Shown here one piece after another: positions 9,999 to 19,899 of a stretch of DNA of 64,000 nt. The position numbers were made by a program, and so were the translations under genes. The notes under the pieces were generated by a model. It was not told the origin of the DNA, made no database searches, and saw only the letters and a program-made list of their open reading frames with translations. Source of the DNA: VRUE01 sp963774555 (GTDB lineage: Bacteria > Actinomycetota > Thermoleophilia > Solirubrobacterales > 70-9). Each line of letters opens with the position of its first letter. The stretch's first letter is position 1. The stretch is from positions 558,001-622,000 of the forward strand of contig CAVZFL010000002.1 of assembly GCA_963774555.1 (NCBI GenBank), in the 5' to 3' direction.

Positions 9999-10619
9999 TT
10001 GGCGTCACAGCTCCGGCGCCTGGCGCTACCCGTTGCCGAGTCTCTGGAGCAGGCAACCCGAGAGTTCGACTGCCTGGGCGAACTGCACCGCGATGATCCA
10101 GTCGCCGAGAACGTCAACGGGTTTCTCTCCGACGGACGATTCCTTCCGGGCTTGACGCATGGCGTCAGCGCCACCTATCTCCTGGTGGACGATGACGCGG
10201 AACCACAGATCATCGGGTACGCCACCGTGACCTTGGATTCGGTTCGTCTGACCAAGACCGAGAAGAAGAGAATGGAGGATGTCGGCTTTTCAGACTTCGG
10301 TGCCCTGCGAATTCAAATGATTGGCATCGACCATCGGCACCAGGGCAACGGGCACGGCATCGATCTACTGCGGGGCATCACCGGCCTGGCTCGCAAACTC
10401 TCCAGGGATGTAGCGGTCCGCTACCTGCTCGCCGACGCAAACATCAGAAAGGTCGAGTGGTATGAAGCTGCGGGCTTCGTTCCCAACCAGGCCAAACGGG
10501 AGGTCGATCGCCTCGACCCCGAGCGCAGCGTCTCGATGCGTCTTGACCTCCTGGAGTCTCTGCGAGACGGCGAGCAGAAAGAGGAACCGCCCACGACTGC
10601 AGAGGCAGTGCGGGGCTAG
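9999..10619 (+). CDS. GNAT N-acetyltransferase, possible toxin
   Basis: About 206 residues with a GNAT core: YATVTLDSVR, then IQMIGIDHRHQGNGHGIDLLRG, where RHQGNGHG is the acetyl-CoA pyrophosphate-binding loop, and WYEAAGFVPN, the family's late beta-strand. Placement directly after a TacA-like small gene matches tRNA-acetylating GNAT toxins (TacT/AtaT type), but the substrate is inference. A TTG start at 9999 is used. Its stop overlaps the stop of the convergent membrane gene by three bases. Base composition is somewhat lower in GC than flanking genes, consistent with acquisition. Confidence 0.65.
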   Translation: MASQLRRLALPVAESLEQATREFDCLGELHRDDPVAENVNGFLSDGRFLPGLTHGVSATYLLVDDDAEPQIIGYATVTLDSVRLTKTEKKRMEDVGFSDFGALRIQMIGIDHRHQGNGHGIDLLRGITGLARKLSRDVAVRYLLADANIRKVEWYEAAGFVPNQAKREVDRLDPERSVSMRLDLLESLRDGEQKEEPPTTAEAVRG

Positions 10620-11735
10620 GCAGAATCTAGTTCGGAGCGGGCTCCAGATCCCTCGCGGTCCCTGGCTGGCGGTCGATCGGCAGCCCCTCCGCTTCCCAGC
10701 GCGTCGACCGTTTTGCGCAGCTGGAAGAAGGCGACGATGCCGAAGGGGATCGGCATCCAGAAGGCGATCAGGCGGTAGATCAGGATCGCCGGGAAGACCG
10801 TCTCCTCGGGGATGCCGAAGAGGACGAAGGCGCCGATCATGCCGGCGTCGACCGCCCCCACCCCCGCCGGCGCGAAGCGGGATCAGGTTGGCGACCATGC
10901 CGAGGAAGAAGCCCTGGACGACGACCGCCAGCGGCACTTCGACGCCGAAGGCGTGGAAGGAGGCCCAGAGGATGCCGATGTTCGCCGCCCAGAAGCCGGC
11001 GGCGCCGAGCACCGCGAGGCCGCCGCGCGAGGGATGGGCGAAGAGGCTGATCGCGAAGCGAAAGCCCTTCGGCCAGCGATCGCCGGGACTTCGGCGATGT
11101 TTGCGGCGATCGTCTGCGGCCGCGCTCACCGTGCACGAAGCGCGCGACCCGCCGGCCGAGGTCGGAGGGGATCAGCGCCAGCAGCAGACCGAGCGACGAG
11201 CAGCAGACCGGCGACCGCCGCCGGCACGATCGTCAGCTCGACCGAGTGCTTGCCGTGGAGCACCCCGGTGCGCAGCAGGACGCCGAAGACGATCAGCGCC
11301 ACCGGGTAGAAGACGTAGTGCAGGGTGAGGAAGGCGACCATCCGACGCGCCGACGTCGCGGCGGCGCATCCCGGCCTTGCGCAGCGCCCAGTAGGTGAGC
11401 ACGATGCCCGCCCGCTCCGCGCCGCCGAGAAGAGCAGCGTCGCCGCCAGCCCCGGCCATGTTGATCTCGTAGGTCTCGGCCCAGGTCAGGCGCAGGGCGT
11501 CGCCGCCGACCACCGCCTTGAAGAGGGCGATGTAGGTGGCGAAGGCGAGCACGTTGAAGCCGATCGCGACCGCGATCCAGACCGGGTCGGCGTCGTCGAG
11601 CTTGCCCAGCGCGTCGCCCAGCCCGACCAGCTTCGGGAAGAGGAAGTAGATCCCGATCAGCAGGGCGAGGACGACGACCGCCGTCTGAATCAACCGCCGC
11701 CGCGTGAAGAGCGGCAGCTCGTAGCGGCTCGTCAC
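10616..11735 (-). CDS. LPG synthase-like / UPF0104 membrane protein
   Basis: Multi-pass membrane protein of about 370 residues in the lysylphosphatidylglycerol-synthase transmembrane superfamily (flippase-like, no catalytic domain). It starts MTSRYELPLFTRRRL followed by a hydrophobic segment; ALFKAVVGG, AETYEINMAGAG and the C-terminal GMIGAFVLFGIPEETVFPAI with RLIAFWMPIPFG are characteristic. At least six one-base shifts (about 10665-11440) scatter it over frames. It sits next to a PAP2 phosphatase on the same strand, suggesting a shared role in lipid or glycolipid handling. Exact substrate unknown. Confidence 0.7.
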
Positions 11736-11770
11736 CGTTCACCGAACCCTCTGGAGACACCCGAGGGAAG

Positions 11771-12724
11771 CTACCCGTTGGCGAGGCGCTCCAAGCGCTG
11801 CAGGCCGTCGGTGACCGCGTGGACCGCCGGTTCGGCCAGCGGCTCGCCGCGCGCGCACCGCGGCGACCAGCCCGGCCCCGGCGACGAGGTCGGTGACGTA
11901 GTGCTCGCCCAGGTAGACGAGGGCGAAGCCGAGCGTCAGCGAGTAGGCCCAGCCGACGGCGCCCTCGACCGGCCCTCCGTCTCGGCAGAGCGAGATCGCC
12001 GCCATCGCCGAGGTCGCGAAGTGCAGCGAGGGCATCGCCGCCCAGGGGTTGCCGCCCAGCGCCTCGTACATCTTCGGCCAGGCCGAGCCCCAGGTGTCTT
12101 CGCCGACCTCGACCATGATCCGCTCGCACCTCTTCGCCGGTCAGGCCCTGCTCCGAGGCCCACCACGGCGGCGCGGTCGGGATCGGCGAAGTAGACGACG
12201 CAGCCGATGTCGAAGACCGCCGCGAGCTGGCGGGCGGCGCGCGGGAAGCGCTCGGGGTGGCGCGAGAGGATGCAGGCCAGGGCCAGGTAGGGCTCGAAGA
12301 ACCAGAGCCAGTGCGCCCAGGTGAGGAAGCGGTTGAGCGTGCCGACCCGGCGCAGGCGGGCGAGGCCGCGCTGCAGGCGGACGTTGGGCAGCCGGCCGAG
12401 GCCGATCACCCGGTCGAGCGACGATCGGGTAGCGGACTGCGCAGCCGGGCGCGCAGCCCTCGGGGTCGTCGTAGGGAAGCTCGTGGACCATCGTGAAGGC
12501 CCACATCTGCATCGCGTAGAGGGCGACGTCGCGCTTGCGCGAGCGCGGGTAGCAGCACGGCGAGCGCCAGCGGCCCCGCGGCGCAGGCCGCGATCGTCAC
12601 CGGAGCCGGATGCGCGCACGCGCTGTCGCAGCAGCGGAACGGCCACGGCGGCACCGACGGCGCCCGCCGCTCCGGCGCGCACCGCCATGCGCAGCGCCGG
12701 AGATGGCCGCGAACGCGCCTTCAT
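11771..12724 (-). CDS. PAP2-family membrane phosphatase
   Basis: Predicted integral membrane phosphatase or phosphotransferase of the PAP2/inositolphosphotransferase superfamily, about 315 residues. It shows FLTWAHWLWFFEPYLALA, then the catalytic-type motifs AMPSLHFATSAMA (SxH) and GEHYVTDLVAGAGL (HxxxD). The N-terminal ATG at 12724 precedes a hydrophobic segment. Several one-base shifts lie between 11860 and 12560, so no single frame covers it. It is divergent from the oxidase genes starting at 12802. Substrate (phosphatidate, phosphatidylglycerophosphate or inositol lipid) cannot be decided. Confidence 0.72.
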
Positions 12725-12801
12725 CAGGCCGGCGAGTATAGGTCGGCGGCCGGGGACGGGGGCGCCGCCGCGCCGTCCGGCGTGATTAGAATGGCCGCGC
12801 T

Positions 12802-13507
12802 TTGACGCCCCACTCCCCTGGCACCGACCAGATCGACACTCTGCTGTGGATCGGCTTCGTCGCCGCGGCGATTGTCATCGTCGCGGTCAACGGCGCGCTG
12901 ATCTACGCGCTGCGCCGCTACCGCGGCGAGCGCGGCGCCGAGCCGCGCCAGGTCACGCGGCGGCCGTCGCATCCAGTTCCGGGTCGGCGCGGCGCTCACC
13001 GCTCTTCGCCGCGGCGATCCTCGTGCTCAGCCTCGTCTACACCGACAAGGCGCGCGAGACCCCGACCACCGGCGCCGCCGGCCTCGCAGCTCCGCCCGCA
13101 TCCGAGCCGCTGAAGATCGAAGCGACCGGACAGCAGTGGCTGTGGCGCTACGACTACCCCAACGAAGCCTTCTCCTATTACAAGCTGGTCGTCCCGGTCG
13201 ACACCACGGTCGAGCTCGACCTCGTCTCGACCGACGTCGATCCACACCTGGGACGTGCCGGAACTGGCCGGCCAAGCGCGACGCTGTGCCCGGCAAGACC
13301 AACCACGTCGTCTTCCGCGCCGACGAAGAAGGCACCTACGACGGCCAGGCGGCGACCCTCTCCGGCCAGGCCTACGCGGCGATGCGGACCGAGGTCGACG
13401 TCGTCTCGCCCGAGGAATACGAAGCCTTCGTCGAACAGCAGAAGACCGACATCCAGGCCGCCCAGGACCGCGTCGTCCGCCTGATCGAAAACGGGAGAAG
13501 TACCGTG
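12802..13507 (+). CDS. Cytochrome oxidase subunit II paralogue lacking CuA cysteines
   Basis: About 234 residues. Two N-terminal membrane helices (around residues 12-35 and 60-80) precede a cupredoxin domain: ATGQQWLWRYDYPN, VIHTWDVPEL and GKTNHVVFRADEEGTYDG. This is the subunit II layout. At the CuA site, where CtaC has CTELCGFGHASM, this protein reads AATLSGQAYAAM: both Cys and the His are replaced, while the His in VIHTW and the final Met remain. CuA is therefore very unlikely. Loss of CuA is typical of quinol oxidase subunit II. A TTG start is inferred. Shifts occur near 12965, 13000, 13240 and 13495; correcting the last gives ENGEVP and a TGA overlapping the next GTG. Confidence 0.8.
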
Positions 13508-15192
13508 AGCGCTCGCGCCGGAGACTCGTCGTCGACGGCTTCCCCCGCCGCCGCCCGCGCTGGATCGAGATCGCGACCAGCGCCGACCACAAGGACGTCG
13601 GCCGGGTCCTGATCGGCGGCGCCCTCGGCTTCCTCTTCATCGCCCTGGTCGAGCTGCTGCTGATGCGCCTGCAGCTTGCCATCCCCGAGAACACGCTTCC
13701 TCACCCCGGTCACCTTCAACCGGATGCTCTCGCTCTACGGCGCGACCGCGATCTTCCTCTTCGCGATCCCGCTGGCGCTCGGCCTCTTCTACTACGTGGC
13801 GCCGCTGCAGATCGGCGCCCGCGGCACGGCGCTGCCCCGCCTCGGCCAGCTCGGCGCTCTGGCTCTATCCTCGCCGGCGCCACGGTCCTCTACGCCGGCT
13901 TCCTCTTCACCCCGACCGAGGCCGGCGTCAACCCGCTGGCGCCGCTCTCCGAGCTCGCCTTCCTGCCCAACAACGGCGTCGACGCCTGGGCCGCGGCGAC
14001 CGGCCTGGCGACGCTCGGCTTCGTCCTGATCGCGATCGACCTGGTGGCGACGCTGCGCCGCCTGCGCGCCCCGGGCATGGCCTGGCGGCGGCTGCCGGTC
14101 TTCTCCTGGGCGGCGGCGATCTGCTCCTGGCTGCTGCTGGTGATCGGCCCGGTGATGCTGGCGGCGATCACGATGCTGCTGATCGACCGCAACTTCGACG
14201 GCATCTTCTTCGCCGACGGCTCCGGCGGCGCGCCGCTGCTCTGGGAGCACCTGAGCTGGATCTTCTACACCGGCGCCTACATGCTGATCCTGATCGCGGC
14301 CCTCGGCGCGATCGCCGAGATCGTCCCGGCCTTCGTCGCGCAAGCCGCTCTTCAACCGCGGCGCGGTGATCGGCTCGCTGGTCGCGATCGCCGTGATCGG
14401 CACGCTCGCCTGGATGCAGAACATGCTCACCGCGCCGATCGGGATCGGCTGGATGTACTTCGCGATGATCATGTCGCTGGCCCTGATCGTGCCCTTCGGC
14501 CTGATCTTCTTCAACCTGATCGCGACGCTGGTCGGCGGCACGATGCAGATGCGGGCGCCGCTGCTCTTCGCCGCCGGCGCGATCTCCTCGATCTCGATCG
14601 GCCTCGGCGCCGAGATCTCGCACTCGATGGTCGCGCGTCGCCTGGCGCCTGCAGCAACACCACCGACGCCACCGCGGCCACCCACTTCGCGCTGTCGGCG
14701 GCGCCGTCTTCGGCGGCTTCGCGGCGCTGCACTGCTGGTTCCCGAAGATGACCGGGCGGACGATGGGCGAGACCCTCGCCCGCTTCTCCTTCTGGACGAT
14801 GGCGATCGGCATCCTGGTCGCCTTCGTGCCGCTCTTCCTCGCCGGCGGCGACGAGGGCCAGGTGGTCGACGCCTACAAGTTCTTCGGCGGCACCGGCGTC
14901 AGCACGCCTACAACCTGATCGCCACGATCGGCGCCTTCGTCCTCGCGATCGGGATCGTCCTGACGCTGGTCAACGCGATCCTCAGCCGCGAGCGGCGGCG
15001 CCCGCGCCGGACACGACCCCTGGGGCGGCGACTCGCTCGAGTGGTTCGCGCTCTCGCCGCCGGAGCCGCACAACTTCGACGTCCTGCCCGACGTGCGCAG
15101 CGCTCGGCCGATGCGCGACATCCGCGAGGCGATCGCCCACAGCACCGCCCGCGCCGAGCAGCCGGCCCGCGAGATCGCAGCCGGTAGCCTGA
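13504..15192 (+). CDS. Cytochrome oxidase subunit I paralogue lacking heme and CuB ligands
   Basis: About 560 residues with about twelve membrane helices and clear subunit I sequence: SADHKDVGRVLIGG, LLLMRLQLA, PLQIGARGTALPRL, LLIDRNFDGIFF, HCWFPKMTGRTMGE and SLEWFALSPPEPHNFD. The cofactor sites are lost. The low-spin heme His of TMHG is Tyr (LSLYGAT). The HPEVY His/Tyr site reads TGAYM. The CuB pair HH reads QN (AWMQNML). The first His of the HFH motif is Ala, leaving one His (AATHFAL). These residues lie in long clean stretches, not at frameshifts. Shifts occur near 13690, 13860, 14340, 14640, 14900 and 15005. The stop is uncertain (TGA 15190-15192 in one frame). Role unknown. Confidence 0.82.
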
Positions 15193-15197
15193 CCGCC

Positions 15198-16106
15198 ATG
15201 AGCGGCGCCCAGACGGCTGCCATCCCGCAGCGCCCCGCCGTGCCCTCGCTGCTGCGCGACTACCTGACGCTGACCAAGCCGAAGGTGCAGTCGCTGCTGC
15301 TGCTGCACCACGGTGACGACGATGTACGTGGCCGGCGACCCCTCGATCGGCCTCGTCTTCCTCACCTGCCTCGGCGGCGCCCTCTCGGCCGGCGGCGCCG
15401 GCGCGATCAACCACGCGATCGACCGCGACATCGACCGCATCGATGGCGCGCACCGCCGACCGCCCGGTGGCCAGCGGCCGCATCTCGCCCGCGAGCCGCG
15501 ATCGCCTTCGGCGCCCTGCTCGGCTGCGCCTCCTTCACCCTGCTGGCGCTCACCGTCAACCCGCTGGCCGCGGCGCTCTCGCTCTCCGGCCTCTTCGGCT
15601 ACGTCTTCGTCTACACGCTCTGGCTCAAGCGCACGACGCCGCAGAACATCGTCATCGGCGGCGCCGCCGGCGCCGTGCCGCCGCTGGTCGCCTGGGCCGC
15701 GGTCACCGGCGGGCTCAGCGGCACCGCCTTCTTCCTCTTCGCGATCGTCTTCTTCTGGACCCCGCCCCACTTCTGGGCGCTCTCGCTGCTGATGAAGGAC
15801 GAGTACGCCAAGGCCGGCGATGCCGATGCTGCCGGTCGTCCGCGGCGAGGACGAGACCCGCCGCCAGATCCTGCTCTACACGTCCTGCTCTACGCGGTCA
15901 CCCAGCTGCCCTTCTGCGCCGGCGGCTTCGGGGTCGAGTACCTGGTCGCCTCGATGACCCTCGGCGCCGGCTTCATCTACTGCGCCGTGCGGCTGCTGCG
16001 CAGCGCCGACCGCCGCTGGGCCCTGCGCACCTACCTCTTCTCGCTCGCCTACCTGGCGCTGCTCTTCGTCTCGATGCCGCTCGACCCGGCGCTGCTGTCT
16101 GAGTAG
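15198..16106 (+). CDS. ctaB: Protoheme IX farnesyltransferase (heme O synthase)
   Basis: UbiA-family membrane prenyltransferase that converts heme B to heme O, the precursor of heme A. About 300 residues with hydrophobic helices throughout. It starts with DYLTLTKPKVQSLLLL. NHAIDRDIDRI-MARTADRPVASGRI contains the Asp-rich prenyl-diphosphate motif, and VFFWTPPHFWALSLL is a heme O synthase signature. Shifts near 15310, 15445, 15495 and 15825 split the gene. Located directly behind the ligand-less subunit I paralogue, but the product can equally serve the canonical oxidase encoded at 20.7-25 kb. Confidence 0.88.
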   Translation: MSGAQTAAIPQRPAVPSLLRDYLTLTKPKVQSLLLLHHGDDDVRGRRPLDRPRLPHLPRRRPLGRRRRRDQPRDRPRHRPHRWRAPPTARWPAAASRPRAAIAFGALLGCASFTLLALTVNPLAAALSLSGLFGYVFVYTLWLKRTTPQNIVIGGAAGAVPPLVAWAAVTGGLSGTAFFLFAIVFFWTPPHFWALSLLMKDEYAKAGDADAAGRPRRGRDPPPDPALHVLLYAVTQLPFCAGGFGVEYLVASMTLGAGFIYCAVRLLRSADRRWALRTYLFSLAYLALLFVSMPLDPALLSE

Positions 16107-16117
16107 AAATCCGCGCC

Positions 16118-16231
16118 GTGGACCGCGAGACCGCAAGAGCGAACATGAGCGCCGGCCTGCTGGCCGGCGGCATCGCCGCCGCGATCTTCGCCCTCTGCTT
16201 CGTCGTCGCGATGCTCTACATCGCCTCATGA
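16118..16231 (+). CDS. 37-residue single-helix membrane protein
   Basis: Short reading frame with a GTG start 11 bases after ctaB. VDRETARANMSAG is followed by one hydrophobic helix (about residues 12-36) ending AMLYIAS. Its stop overlaps the next ATG by four bases (ATGA), supporting real translation as part of the oxidase operon. Small single-helix subunits are common in actinobacterial oxidases, but this one matches no family I recognise. Confidence 0.55.
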   Translation: MDRETARANMSAGLLAGGIAAAIFALCFVVAMLYIAS

Positions 16232-16520
16232 GCGAGCACCGCGCAGATCCCCGAGCCCGGCGAGCTGGTCTACCCGCCGCGCCCCTCCTGGGCCCCGGCC
16301 TTCTTCGCCTTCGCCGCTCGCCCTGACCGTCTGCGGCATCTTCGCCGAGGGCTTCATGGTCCGCGGCTGGATCTACTCGATCATCGGCATCGTCGTCGCC
16401 CTCTTCGCCCTGCGCAGCATGATCCGCGACGCGACCCGCGACTACTTCCGCCTGCCGCGCAAGCAGCACGTCCGCGGCGCCGTGCTGCCGGTCGAAACGA
16501 TCAGCCCGCCACGGGCCTGA
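16228..16520 (+). CDS. Small two-helix protein, oxidase subunit IV-like
   Basis: About 95 residues. Starts at the ATG overlapping the previous stop. After correcting shifts near 16242 and 16312 it reads IPEPGELVYPPRPSWAPAFF, then two membrane helices (the second around RGWIYSIIGIVVALFAL) and a basic tail DATRDYFRLPRKQ. Position after ctaB and general layout resemble actinobacterial cytochrome c oxidase subunit IV (CtaF), but sequence evidence is thin. It could be a subunit of the unusual ligand-less complex encoded upstream. Confidence 0.5.
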
Positions 16521-16525
16521 TCTGA

Positions 16526-16931
16526 TCAGTCCGGCGTCATTCCCGAGGTCGCTCCGTCCGTGGTCCAGACGCGGACGATGTCGCGCATCGAGAGCACGCC
16601 GACCAGCTCGCCGCCGTCGTAGACGACCAGGTGGCGGATGCCGCGGCGCGACATCTCCGCCGCGGCGCGCTCGAGGCTCCAGTCGGGCGAGGCGGCGATC
16701 ACGCTGTCGCTCATGTGCTCGGCGACGAGCTCGGCGTCGGGGTCCTCGCCGCGCGCCGAGCGAGATGCAGGATGTCGCGCTCGGTGACGATGCAGGGCAC
16801 CGGCGTCTCGTCGTCGGTGACCAGCGCGGCGCCGATCCCCTTCTCGACCATCATCGCTCGCCGCCTCGCGCAGCGTGTGCGATCGGCCCGACGGTCAGGA
16901 CCACCTCCGACATCCCTTCCCGTACCTGCAT
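16526..16931 (-). CDS. Tandem CBS domain protein
   Basis: About 135 residues consisting of two CBS domains. MQVREGMSEVVLTVGP starts the first, with VEKGIGAALVTDDE and CIVTERDIL. The second begins ASPDWSLERAAAEMSRRGIRHLVV and ends GVLSMRDIVRVWT. Such stand-alone pairs bind adenine nucleotides and act as sensors. The gene lies on the opposite strand inside the oxidase region, convergent with the subunit IV-like gene and divergent from cytochrome c. Shifts lie near 16750 and 16857-16880. Confidence 0.78.
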
Positions 16932-17057
16932 TCTGGCGCCTCTCCTCTCGTCGCTCGCGAGTTAGTGAGAATCGCCTCAAGCCTACCCGACCGCCAGGCC
17001 TGGACAAACCGCTTTCGCGGGGGCCGGACATATAGACTCCGGCGCGCTCAGCGCCGC

Positions 17058-17776
17058 ATGATGCCCAAGCTACCGATCCCGATCCGCCCCCTGCTCGTCC
17101 TCGCCGCCCTCGCGGCGCTGGCGCTGCGCCGCCTCCGGCTGCGGCACGAGCACCGCCGACGTCGACCCGCGGCCGCGTCCTCTTCGTCCAGAAATGCGGC
17201 GTCTGCCACACGATGGCCGAGGCCGGGCACGACGGCCCAGATCGGCCCCAACCTCGACGACGCCTTCGCCGCGGCGCGCGCCGCGGGCGAGGGCGGCGAC
17301 ACGGTCGAAGGGATGGTCAAGGCGCAGGTCGAGTACCCGCGCCCGAGCAACGACGACCCGGCCGTCTCGATGCCCGCCGACGTCGTCAGCGGCCAGGACC
17401 TCGAGGACGTCGCCGCCTACGTCGGCCTCTACGCCGGCGTGCCCGGCGCCGCGCCGCCCAAGGTGCCCGGCGGCCCCGGCGCCCAGGTCTTCGCCAACAA
17501 CGGCTGCGGCGGCTGCCACACGCTCGCCGCCGCCAAATCGGGCGGCGTCACCGGGCCCAACCTCGACGAAGTGCTGCCGGGTCAGAGCGCGGCGATGATC
17601 GAAGAATCGATCGTCGACCCCAACGCCGAGATCGCCAAGGGCTACCCGGCCAACGTGATGCCGGCGAACTTCGGCAAACGCATCATCAAACCGAAAGAAA
17701 TCGAACAGCTGGTCGAGTACCTGTCTGCCTCGACCAGCGCAAAGGCGGCGGCTCGAAGAAGGCCAAGGGCGGCTGA
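17058..17776 (+). CDS. Diheme cytochrome c, membrane-anchored
   Basis: Exported electron carrier of about 235 residues. An N-terminal hydrophobic segment ends in a lipobox-like ASGCGTS. Two cytochrome c domains follow: QKCGVCHTM with a distal SMPADVVSGQDLEDVAAYVG (first), and NNGCGGCHTL with VMPANFGKRI and KEIEQLVEYLS (second). CxxCH heme sites and candidate Met axial ligands are present in both. Shifts occur near 17125, 17160, 17230 and 17750. It probably donates electrons to a terminal oxidase. Since the canonical CtaC has CuA, that oxidase is the obvious partner; a role with the ligand-less set is open. Confidence 0.82.
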
Positions 17777-17783
17777 GCCGCCT

Positions 17784-17808
17784 CCAGCGGCCGGGACGCG
17801 GCCGCTGG
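17784..17808 (+). terminator. Hairpin after cytochrome c gene
   Basis: Perfect 9-bp stem CCAGCGGCC/GGCCGCTGG with a 7-base loop, eight bases after the cytochrome c stop and 12 bases before ctaA. There is no T tract, so it may be a weak terminator or an mRNA-stabilising hairpin rather than a full stop. Confidence 0.45.
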
Positions 17809-17820
17809 CATCATCCGCCG

Positions 17821-18802
<982 letters not shown>

Positions 18803-18812
<10 letters not shown>

Positions 18813-19084
18813 GTCGCGACCAGCGTTGCAACGAGACCGATCATCGCCGCGAACATCGAGGCGAGAAAGAGGATCAGCGTCCGGTGTATCGCTTCGAAGC
18901 GCCCGTCGATCAGGTCGAAACGCCGTTCGATCGCTTCGAAGCGCCCGTCCACCTTGTCGAAGCGCCGATCCATCTCCTGGCGCAATTCGCGAAAGCCCGC
19001 ATCCGTGCGCCGCTCCAGCTTCTCGACCTGACCTTTCAGGTCATCGAGCCTCTCCTCCGTCCATCTCTCTGCCATCAGCTCCAT
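18803..19084 (-). CDS. Coiled-coil protein with C-terminal membrane helix
   Basis: About 93 residues. The N-terminal two thirds is charged and helical with repeated units (RRFDKVDGRFEAIERRFDLI, then DGRFEAI) of 7/11-residue spacing, predicting a coiled coil. A single hydrophobic helix near the end (LFLASMFAAMIGLVATLVA) suggests tail anchoring. Similar small proteins are common in bacteria without known function. The ATG nine bases inside (MAERW) has a better ribosome-binding site (GGAG) and may be the true start. Its stop lies in a GACTCAGTGCTGAGTC palindrome shared with the ctaA end. Confidence 0.65.
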
Positions 19085-19160
19085 ACTGACAGGCTAGAAG
19101 ACAGAACGTTTCGCCGGGTTGACCTGGCATTGCCATCCAGCAACAGATCTGTCACGAATA

Positions 19161-19817
19161 TCACGGAACTGCGCGGTCGACCGCGAGGTCGACCACCACG
19201 TGGCTGATCGGCAGGTCGATCTGCTCGCGGGCGCGGTCGACGACGCCGCGCTCGAGCCAGCGGGAGCGGTCCGGAGGGTGGGTCGAGATCACGATCTCAT
19301 CGGCAGGGAAGACCCGCAGCGCGTCCTCGATCGCCAGGTTCGGGTCGGCATCGCCGATCTCGCCCTTCGCCTTCAGCCCCAGCTCGCCGATCGCGATCAG
19401 CGAGAGCTCCATCCGCTGGCGGGCCAGCTCGATCGCTTCGTCCACGTCGGAGGCCCAGTGGGCGGCGCGCGAGGCGGCGAGCGCGGGCGTGATGACGAGG
19501 ATCTCACTCGTGCGATTGCGGCAGCGCTCTGCGATCTCGTCCAGCAGGGCCTTCCCCTCCACGGTCTCGTTGGCGACGACGAGCAACCGGTAGCGGCCGT
19601 CGCCGCCGCGGGTCAGGGCGACGCTTCGGGGCAGCGATCCGCGCGCACCCCGGTACGCAACCCCCGCCCCGAACCCAAGCAGCGCCGCCGCCCAAACCAC
19701 GCCGAACACCGGCCTGGTCAGCAGCGTCAGCACGATCACCGAGACGGCGCCGAGGCCGATGATCACGACCCAGCGAAAGGCATCTGCCTCGGATCTGAGG
19801 GGGTTGTGCATAGCCAT
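19161..19817 (-). CDS. Membrane-anchored USP-like protein
   Basis: About 218 residues: two N-terminal membrane helices (around residues 16-52), then a cytoplasmic alpha/beta domain resembling universal stress or nucleotide-binding alpha-hydrolase proteins (YRLLVVANETVEGKALLDEI, ILVITPAL, EIVISTHPPDRSRWLERGVV). The final strand-helix unit is closely similar to one in the protein encoded between ctaD and ctaE (EVLISTFAGETSRWLEDDLI), so the two are paralogues. The ligand is not evident. Lies alone downstream of the oxidase operon. Confidence 0.6.
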   Translation of the reverse strand: MAMHNPLRSEADAFRWVVIIGLGAVSVIVLTLLTRPVFGVVWAAALLGFGAGVAYRGARGSLPRSVALTRGGDGRYRLLVVANETVEGKALLDEIAERCRNRTSEILVITPALAASRAAHWASDVDEAIELARQRMELSLIAIGELGLKAKGEIGDADPNLAIEDALRVFPADEIVISTHPPDRSRWLERGVVDRAREQIDLPISHVVVDLAVDRAVP

Positions 19818-19866
19818 GTTCTACCGCTGCCCGCTGCGCGCGTCCAATAAACGCCGCAGCGGGCGG

Positions 19867-19895
19867 AGGCCGCGCCTCATGGGCGCGGCCTCCAA
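19867..19895 (-). terminator. Strong GC hairpin, probable terminator
   Basis: Perfect 12-bp stem GGAGGCCGCGCC/GGCGCGGCCTCC with a 5-base loop, five bases beyond the stop of the leftward secreted-protein gene. It lacks a clear T tract, as is common in high-GC actinobacteria. Confidence 0.6.
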
Positions 19896-19899
19896 CCTT

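Noticed and set aside
12802..15192. Oxidase paralogues are simply pseudogenes
   Set aside because: Frame shifts here are no denser than in essential genes of the same region, and fold-determining residues are kept while only cofactor ligands changed. Decay would not be that selective, although it is not formally excluded.
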